The notes under the pieces: generated by a model
Database searches by the model: none
What the model was told of the DNA's origin: nothing
The model's input: the letters and a program-made list of their open reading frames with translations, nothing else
Shown here: piece by piece, positions 1 through 4,878 of the stretch
Layout: each line of letters begins with the position of its first letter
How positions within the stretch are numbered: position 1 is the stretch's first letter
Source: Hyphomicrobiaceae bacterium
GTDB taxonomy: Bacteria; Pseudomonadota; Alphaproteobacteria; Rhizobiales; Hyphomicrobiaceae
Direction of reading: 5' to 3'
Assembly (NCBI GenBank): GCA_025359005.1
Contig: JANYHP010000168.1
Span: 1 to 7,201, forward strand
DNA length: 7,201 bases
Translations under genes and position numbers: made by a program

Positions 1-171
1 GATGCTGCAGGGCGGGCGTTCGCGGCCTATGGCGGGGTCTACATCGCGGCGTCTGTGCTGTGGATGTGGGTGGTGGAGCATCAGCGACCGGGGCTTATGG
101 ATATGGCTGGGGTCGGTCTGTGTCTGCTGGGCGTTGTTGCCATTCTGAGTAGCGCGCCGGGTCGCGCTTGA
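1..171 (+). CDS. ynfA: YnfA/UPF0060 family small membrane protein, C-terminal part (5' end outside window)
   Basis: Frame 1 is open from the left edge to a TGA at 169-171 and gives 56 residues. They match the C-terminal half of E. coli YnfA as I remember it: a GRAFAAYGGVYIAASVLW segment (YnfA has GRVYAAYGGVYVCTALMW), a VVE turn, then a last hydrophobic helix LMDMAGVGLCLLGVVAIL. YnfA-type proteins are about 108 residues with four membrane helices. They sit in the inner membrane and resemble small multidrug resistance (SMR) transporters; E. coli YnfA has been linked to efflux of toxic cations. Helices 3 and 4 are visible here, so roughly the first half of the gene lies outside the window. The gene is closed by an intrinsic terminator 23 bases downstream, so it is probably not co-transcribed with the next gene. 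Family assignment is firm; the substrate is unknown. Confidence 0.88.
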   Translation, partial: DAAGRAFAAYGGVYIAASVLWMWVVEHQRPGLMDMAGVGLCLLGVVAILSSAPGRA

Positions 172-194
172 CCGAGCCTCACCGAATGCTTTAG

Positions 195-217
195 CGGCAC
201 GGGGTGTCGTTTTTTTT
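195..217 (+). terminator. Rho-independent terminator of the ynfA-like gene
   Basis: A six-pair stem CGGCAC (195-200) / GTGTCG (204-209), with one G-U pair and a GGG loop, runs directly into eight T residues (210-217). It begins 23 bases after the ynfA stop codon. Stem, tight loop and uninterrupted T-tract make a classical intrinsic terminator on the + strand. Its T-tract ends only 17 bases before the GTG chosen as start of the next gene. Confidence 0.82.
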
Positions 218-234
218 CGGATCGATCAGAGCCC

Positions 235-2622
235 GTGTCAAACCCTTCGCATCGCGATTTTGTCCGCCCCCTGCATGGCCGGCGGCGGACGGCTGGCGCC
301 CCGGTGCTAGGCGTTACGGAGGCGGTGGAGGCATGGCCGTTGCTGGCGCCACTTGTTGCGTTGGTGGCGGGGTGGGTGGTTATGGCATGGCCATGGCTGT
401 CGGGGCGCGTGACGATCCCTTGGGACGCGAAAGCGCAGTTTCTGCCGCAGATTCAGTTCCTGGCGCAAAGCCTTGCGCGCGGCGAGAGCCCGTTCTGGGC
501 GCCCTATGTGTTTTCCGGCCAGAACCAGATCGCTGACCCGCAATCGATGATCTTTTCGGCGCCGTTCCTGTTGCTGGCGGCGGTTAACGGTAATCCGAGT
601 GCATGGGCGGTGGATGTCACCACGTTGCTTGCGGGGCTTGCAGGGGCCATGGCGCTGCTGGTGTGGTTCCGTGATCAACGCTGGCATTGGGCGGGGGGCA
701 TCATTGCCGGATTGGTGTTCTGTTTTGGCGCGTCGATGTCGTGGCGCATGCAGCATGTGGGGCAGGTGCTGAGCCTGGCCTATTGGCCGATGGCGCTGCT
801 GGCGCTCGATCGGGTGCTGTCGCGGCGAAGTTGGCTTGCGGCCGTGGCGTTGGGCGTGCTGGGCGCGAGTATTCTGCTCGGTCGCGATCAGGTGGCGCTG
901 CTGGTGCTGTATCTGCTGGCGGCGTTTGCGGTGTGGCGCGTAACAAGTCATGAACAGCCGTGGAATGAGCTGAAAGCATCACTGTCGCCGCTCTGCGGCG
1001 CAGGTGTCCTGGCAGCCGCGCTCGCCGCTGTGCCGCTGTTGCTGACGGCGTTGCTGGCGGGTGATTCCAATCGTCCGTCGATCGATTTCGAGGGCGCGGG
1101 GCGCGGCTCGCTGCATCCGGCATTGCTCGTCACGGCGGTGATCCCGCAGCTGTTCGGCGCGGCGTTCCGCATGGAAGACTACTGGGGGCCGCCGAGCTTT
1201 GCCTGGAACGACACGGGTCTCTATATCGCGCAAAACATGGGGCAGATCTATGTTGGCGCGCTGCCGCTGTTGCTGATCTGTGTGGCGGCAGTGCGCGGAC
1301 ACCTGTGGGCACGCGAGGTGCGGTTCTTCACGGTGGCCTTGGCGCTTGTGACACTCTATGCGCTCGGTTGGTATACGCCGGTTTTTCGTGCGGTTTACGC
1401 GCTGCTACCGGGCGTGAGCCTCTATCGCCGGCCGGCGGACGCGACGTTCGTGATGGGGGCGCTGGCGGCGGTGCTGGCGGGCTACTCGGTGCATCGCCTT
1501 TTTGCGCGGCCGTGGGAGACGATCCCGTGGCGCGGTTGGGCTGCGTGTGGAGCGCTGTTGGCTTTTGCGTTTGCGGTTGCGCTCGTGCTGGCTGTGGCTA
1601 TCGATCGGATGCCGCTGTTGCCATTTCCATTGATTGCGGCGGCGTTTTCTTTCGCGGTCGGCTTTGCAGCGCTGGGACTGGCGCGGCCGCGGCTGGCGCT
1701 GGAACCATGGGCGGCGGTGGCGCTGCTGGCCGGTGCGACGACGCTCGATCTCGCGTGGAACAATGGGCCGACCACGTCGTCGGCGCTGCCACCAACGCAC
1801 TACGATGTTCTCGATCCGAAAACTAAAGATCCGGTCATTGCGTTGCTGCGCGAGCGGGTTGCAGCGGGCACAAGCGAGATGCGGCGCGATCGCATCGAAT
1901 TGCTTGGCCTCGGTTTCCATTGGCCGAATGCGAGCCTGACGCATCGGCTGGAAAATACGCTCGGCTACAATCCCGTGCGGTGGGGGCTTTACGCGCGCGC
2001 GACCGGCGCGGATGACACGGTGGGCCTGCCCGATCAACGAAAGTTCGCGCCCCTGCTGCCATCGTATTCGTCGCGGCTCGTCGACATGCTGGGGCTGCGC
2101 TATGTGGCGGCCGGGGCGCCGTTGGAGACAATCGATCCGAAGCTCACGCCGGGCCAATGGCAGTTGATCGGCAAGACCGAGGGCGCGTGGATTTACGAGA
2201 ACCGCCAAGCGCTGGCGCGGGTGTCGTTCGCGCGGCGTGTGGTGGCCGCCAACTTTGATGCACTGTTGGAGACGGGCCAGTGGCCGGCGTTCGATACGGC
2301 GACGACGGTGCTGCTCGACGGGGTGCCGGCTGGATATTTCTCGGCAGGTGGCGCGGCGGGAGGCATGGAGACGCGTGTGCGCATCGTGGCGTATCGCCAT
2401 GCGTCGGTGGACATCGAGGCGGCGAGTGCGAGCGGCGGGTATGTGGTGCTCAACGATATCTGGCATCCGTGGTGGTTTGCGACCGTGGATGGGCAGTCTG
2501 CGAAAATGGAGCGTGCAAACGGTATCTTCCGGGCCGTTGAAGTGCCGCGCGGGGTGCATCGCGTGCGGTTCGAGTTCCGGCCGTTGCGGGGTGCGTGGGA
2601 GCAGGTGAAGGGCCGGCTGTGA
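235..2622 (+). CDS. YfhO-like polytopic membrane protein (GT-C-like glycosyltransferase fold)
   Basis: This 795-residue protein has an Arg-rich N-terminal tail, a first membrane helix at about 34-55, and then a long loop of the type seen in YfhO-family and GT-C proteins. That loop holds IPWDAKAQF (61-69, with Asp64 where GT-C enzymes keep an acidic residue) and FWAPYVFSGQNQIADPQS (87-104). About a dozen further hydrophobic segments run to about 506. A soluble C-terminal part (507-795) contains LENTLGYNPVRWGLY (572-586) and ends in a beta-rich stretch, GGYVVLNDIWHPWWFATVDG (734-753) to FRPL, typical of the family. B. subtilis YfhO is implicated in glycosylation of lipoteichoic acid; Gram-negative members are mostly uncharacterised. 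A role in transferring sugar from a lipid carrier at the outer face of the membrane is inference. The start is a GTG with a weak upstream purine run; GTG codons at 304 and 325 are alternatives. The last membrane helix found at the C-terminus of some YfhO proteins is absent. Confidence 0.82.
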   Translation: MSNPSHRDFVRPLHGRRRTAGAPVLGVTEAVEAWPLLAPLVALVAGWVVMAWPWLSGRVTIPWDAKAQFLPQIQFLAQSLARGESPFWAPYVFSGQNQIADPQSMIFSAPFLLLAAVNGNPSAWAVDVTTLLAGLAGAMALLVWFRDQRWHWAGGIIAGLVFCFGASMSWRMQHVGQVLSLAYWPMALLALDRVLSRRSWLAAVALGVLGASILLGRDQVALLVLYLLAAFAVWRVTSHEQPWNELKASLSPLCGAGVLAAALAAVPLLLTALLAGDSNRPSIDFEGAGRGSLHPALLVTAVIPQLFGAAFRMEDYWGPPSFAWNDTGLYIAQNMGQIYVGALPLLLICVAAVRGHLWAREVRFFTVALALVTLYALGWYTPVFRAVYALLPGVSLYRRPADATFVMGALAAVLAGYSVHRLFARPWETIPWRGWAACGALLAFAFAVALVLAVAIDRMPLLPFPLIAAAFSFAVGFAALGLARPRLALEPWAAVALLAGATTLDLAWNNGPTTSSALPPTHYDVLDPKTKDPVIALLRERVAAGTSEMRRDRIELLGLGFHWPNASLTHRLENTLGYNPVRWGLYARATGADDTVGLPDQRKFAPLLPSYSSRLVDMLGLRYVAAGAPLETIDPKLTPGQWQLIGKTEGAWIYENRQALARVSFARRVVAANFDALLETGQWPAFDTATTVLLDGVPAGYFSAGGAAGGMETRVRIVAYRHASVDIEAASASGGYVVLNDIWHPWWFATVDGQSAKMERANGIFRAVEVPRGVHRVRFEFRPLRGAWEQVKGRL

Positions 2623-2644
2623 CGACGTGGTGACACGACTGTGT

Positions 2645-2672
2645 TGGGGGCAAGCCCAGGGGGCTGACCCCA
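2645..2672 (+). terminator. Two-tier hairpin after the yfhO-like gene (possible terminator or dispersed element)
   Basis: Outer arms TGGGG (2645-2649) and CCCCA (2668-2672) enclose inner arms AGCCC (2653-2657) and GGGCT (2661-2665) around an AGG loop. The tiers are separated by a small internal loop (GCA / GA). The structure starts 22 bases after the yfhO-like stop. It is all Watson-Crick and GC-rich, so it should fold, but only two T residues follow, not a T-tract. It could be a weak or factor-assisted terminator, an RNA 3'-end stabiliser, or one copy of a dispersed palindromic repeat. Confidence 0.45.
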
Positions 2673-2674
2673 TT

Positions 2675-2706
2675 GCGCGACGATTGACGGCGCGACCATT
2701 GACGGC
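2675..2706. repeat. 15-bp tandem duplication upstream of hyuA
   Basis: Two adjacent copies, CGCGACGATTGACGG (2676-2690) and CGCGACCATTGACGG (2691-2705), differ at one base; periodicity extends one base on each side. A further ATTG at 2672-2675 precedes the first copy. Each unit carries a TTGACG that resembles a -35 box, but neither has a good -10 at normal spacing. The repeat is just upstream of the better promoter match at 2707-2735, so a role as an operator or regulator site is possible but unproven. Confidence 0.75.
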
Positions 2707-2735
2707 TTCACAGTGTTGCGGTGGCGCCCTATCAT
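2707..2735 (+). promoter_or_regulatory. Candidate sigma70-type promoter for hyuA
   Basis: TTCACA (2707-2712) and TATCAT (2730-2735) each match five of six consensus bases (TTGACA, TATAAT), with an exact 17-base spacer. Transcription would begin near 2742, leaving a leader of about 24 bases before the ATG at 2766. This placement argues against the in-frame upstream GTG at 2721, which would lie inside the promoter. High-GC genomes often use looser promoters, so this is a sequence match only. Confidence 0.5.
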
Positions 2736-2765
2736 TTGCTTACCAACGACCCGCGGGGCCGACGC

Positions 2766-4820
2766 ATGTCCACGCAGCCACGCCGCATTGCCGGCATCGA
2801 CATCGGCGGTACGTTTACCGACCTCATCTTCTATGAGGAAGGGCATGGCGGTGTGCGCATCGCCGTGGCCAAGCTTCCGACGACGACGGCAAACCAGGCC
2901 GATGGCGTGCTGGCGGCGCTTGCGGCCGTCGATGCCCAGCCAGCTGACCTCGATCTCATCATTCACGGCACGACCGCGACGACCAATGCCGTGCTCGAGC
3001 GCCGGGTGGCCCGCGCCGGCCTGATCACGACGCGGGGATTTCGCGACAGCCTCGAACTTGGGCGTCGTACGCGACCCAAACCATACGGCATGACGGGCGT
3101 GTTCGAGCCGTTGATCAGTCGTGAGTATCGGCTGGAAGTCACGGAACGCATGAGTGCCGAGGGCACGGTGCTGACGCCGCTCATCGAAGCGGAGGTGGTT
3201 GCGGCGGCGCGGCGCTTGCTGGAACTGGGGTGCGAAAGCGTCGTCATCCATTTTCTCCATGCCTACGCCAACGCTGCGCACGAGCAGCGGGCCGCGGAAA
3301 TCGTGCGCGGCATCTGGCCGAATGCGTACATCACGTGTGGCGCGGCACTTTTGTCAGAGTTTCGCGAATATGAGCGCGGCACGACGGCGAGCGTCAACGC
3401 GGCGGTGCAGCCGATCCTGGACCGCTACGTGACGCGGTTGTCGGCTGCGTTGAAGGCGGCGGGCTATACGCGCGATCTGCTGATCATGAATGGAAACGGC
3501 GGTACGGTGGCGGCGTCTCGCGTCGTCGCAGAGGCGGCGAAGACGGTGATGAGCGGGCCGGCATCGGGCGTGATGGCGGCGGCGGCGACCTTGGCGGCGG
3601 CGGGGCTCACCAACGCGATCACCTACGACATGGGCGGCACATCCACGGACGTGGCGCTGATCCACGGCGGTGTGCCCGAAGTTTCGGCCGAACTGACGAT
3701 CGACTACGGCCTGCCCATTCACGTGCCGATGGTGGATGTGCATACGGTGGGCGCGGGTGGCGGCTCCATCGCGCGGCTCGACGCGGCGGGCATGCTGGCT
3801 GTCGGCCCGGAAAGTGCCGGCGCCGATCCTGGGCCGATCTGCTTTGGTCGTGGTGGCACGCGACCGACGGTGACGGACGCCAATTTTGTGCTGGGCCGTC
3901 TGCCGCCGGACCGGTTGACGGCGGTGGCCAGCGCGGTCTCCATCGCGGACGTGCGTGCGGCGATCGAGCGGGAGATCGCCGCTCCGCTGGGCATGTCTGT
4001 GGAGGCTGCGGCTGCTGCCATCATTACGCTTGGCAATACGCTGATGGCGGGTGCGATCCGTTCGGTTTCGCTGAGCCGTGGCCACGATCCGCGAGATTTT
4101 GCGCTGTTCGCATTCGGTGGCGCCGGACCCTTGCATGCCGTCGCGCTGGCCGAGGAATTGGGCGTCGCGGACGTGATCGTGCCGGCGCGACCGGGGCTGA
4201 CCAACGCGCTCGGCTGTCTCGTCGCCGATCTCCGGCAGGATTATGTGCAGACGATCAATATGCCTTTGGAGGCGGTGGCGGCTGCGCGCATCGCCGAGGT
4301 GTTGGGGCGGCAGGCGGCGGAAGGCCGCGCGACGAATGCCGGGCACGCCGAGACTGTGGGCACGCGTGTTACGCATGCGGCGGACATGCAATTCCGCGGA
4401 CAGACGCATCTCATTCGCGTGGCGTTGCCATCGGCGCATGTGACACCGGATGAAATCCAGACACTGTTCGAGGCTGCGTATTTCGCGCGCTTCGAGGTGC
4501 GGTTGCCGGAGATCAAGGCGCAGCTCGTCAACCTGACGACGTCGGTGATCGGCGCCCGCCCGCGGGTTGACCTGGCAGCGTTGCTGGACGCTGGAAAGCG
4601 CGTGGGGACGGAGGCTATGGCGCAGACCGGCGTTCGAGACGTGTACGCCGGTAGCCGTTGGCATCGCGCGGCCATCTACGCGCGCGAGGCATTGCCGCTT
4701 GGTGCGGTGATCAGCGGGCCGGCGGTGATCGAACAGATGGATGCGACGACGGTGCTGGAACCGGGGACACGCGCGCGCGTGGACACTCTCGGCAATCTGC
4801 GAATTACGCGCGGGACGTGA
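2766..4820 (+). CDS. hyuA: Hydantoinase A / oxoprolinase family ATP-dependent subunit (HyuA-type)
   Basis: The 684-residue product is the usual length for HyuA-type subunits (ATP-dependent N-methylhydantoinase and 5-oxoprolinase A halves, acetone and acetophenone carboxylase beta-type subunits). An N-terminal Hydant_A_N domain (about 7-185) opens with the ASKHA phosphate-binding motif GIDIGGTFTD (10-19) and has HGTTATTNAVLER (67-79). The central hydantoinase A domain (about 200-490) contains SEFREYERGTT (197-207), YDMGGTSTDVAL (287-298), DVHTVGAGGGSIARLD (324-339), GADPGP (352-357) and FAFGGAGPLHA (448-458). The C-terminal domain (about 500-684) has MQFRGQTHLIRV (541-552) and GPAVIEQMDATT (651-662). 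These proteins use ATP to activate a cyclic amide or a ketone, normally with a HyuB partner, in the cytoplasm. No hyuB is adjacent: the next gene is convergent and unrelated. The ATG at 2766 is chosen over the GTG at 2721 because the promoter match overlaps the extension and homologues begin a few residues before GIDIGGTFTD. Its Shine-Dalgarno sequence is weak. The exact substrate cannot be read from the sequence. Confidence 0.93.
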   Translation: MSTQPRRIAGIDIGGTFTDLIFYEEGHGGVRIAVAKLPTTTANQADGVLAALAAVDAQPADLDLIIHGTTATTNAVLERRVARAGLITTRGFRDSLELGRRTRPKPYGMTGVFEPLISREYRLEVTERMSAEGTVLTPLIEAEVVAAARRLLELGCESVVIHFLHAYANAAHEQRAAEIVRGIWPNAYITCGAALLSEFREYERGTTASVNAAVQPILDRYVTRLSAALKAAGYTRDLLIMNGNGGTVAASRVVAEAAKTVMSGPASGVMAAAATLAAAGLTNAITYDMGGTSTDVALIHGGVPEVSAELTIDYGLPIHVPMVDVHTVGAGGGSIARLDAAGMLAVGPESAGADPGPICFGRGGTRPTVTDANFVLGRLPPDRLTAVASAVSIADVRAAIEREIAAPLGMSVEAAAAAIITLGNTLMAGAIRSVSLSRGHDPRDFALFAFGGAGPLHAVALAEELGVADVIVPARPGLTNALGCLVADLRQDYVQTINMPLEAVAAARIAEVLGRQAAEGRATNAGHAETVGTRVTHAADMQFRGQTHLIRVALPSAHVTPDEIQTLFEAAYFARFEVRLPEIKAQLVNLTTSVIGARPRVDLAALLDAGKRVGTEAMAQTGVRDVYAGSRWHRAAIYAREALPLGAVISGPAVIEQMDATTVLEPGTRARVDTLGNLRITRGT

Positions 4821-4831
4821 CGATCGCGACG

Positions 4832-4859
4832 GGGGCAGACGCATGGGGCAGACGCATGG
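4832..4859. repeat. 13-bp perfect tandem duplication in the convergent gap
   Basis: GGGGCAGACGCAT occurs twice in a row without mismatch (4832-4844 and 4845-4857), followed by two more bases of a third copy (GG). It fills about half of the 58-base gap between the hyuA stop (4820) and the stop of the minus-strand gene (4879). A short hairpin, GTGC-TGA-GCAC (4859-4869), follows it, with no T-tract on either strand. I see no convincing intrinsic terminator for either convergent gene here. Confidence 0.85.
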
Positions 4860-4878
4860 TGCTGAGCACAGGTCCTGC

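Noticed and set aside
1405..2673. A 422-codon open frame on the minus strand, antisense to the yfhO-like gene
   Set aside because: It is Arg/His/Pro-rich with no hydrophobic pattern or motif. The + strand frame has a convincing membrane topology and family motifs.
2721..2765. A 15-residue N-terminal extension of HyuA from a GTG at 2721
   Set aside because: It would overlap the promoter match at 2707-2735, shows no family similarity, and the ATG at 2766 puts the GIDIGGTFTD motif at the usual distance from the N-terminus.
3570..3605. A GCG-rich repetitive tract inside hyuA
   Set aside because: It is simple codon repetition encoding an Ala-rich helix (MAAAATLAAAG) at its normal place in the family, not a separate repeat element.
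4821..4878. A bidirectional terminator in the convergent gap
   Set aside because: Only a four-pair hairpin (4859-4869) was found, with no T-tract on either strand; the tandem repeat there is direct, not inverted.
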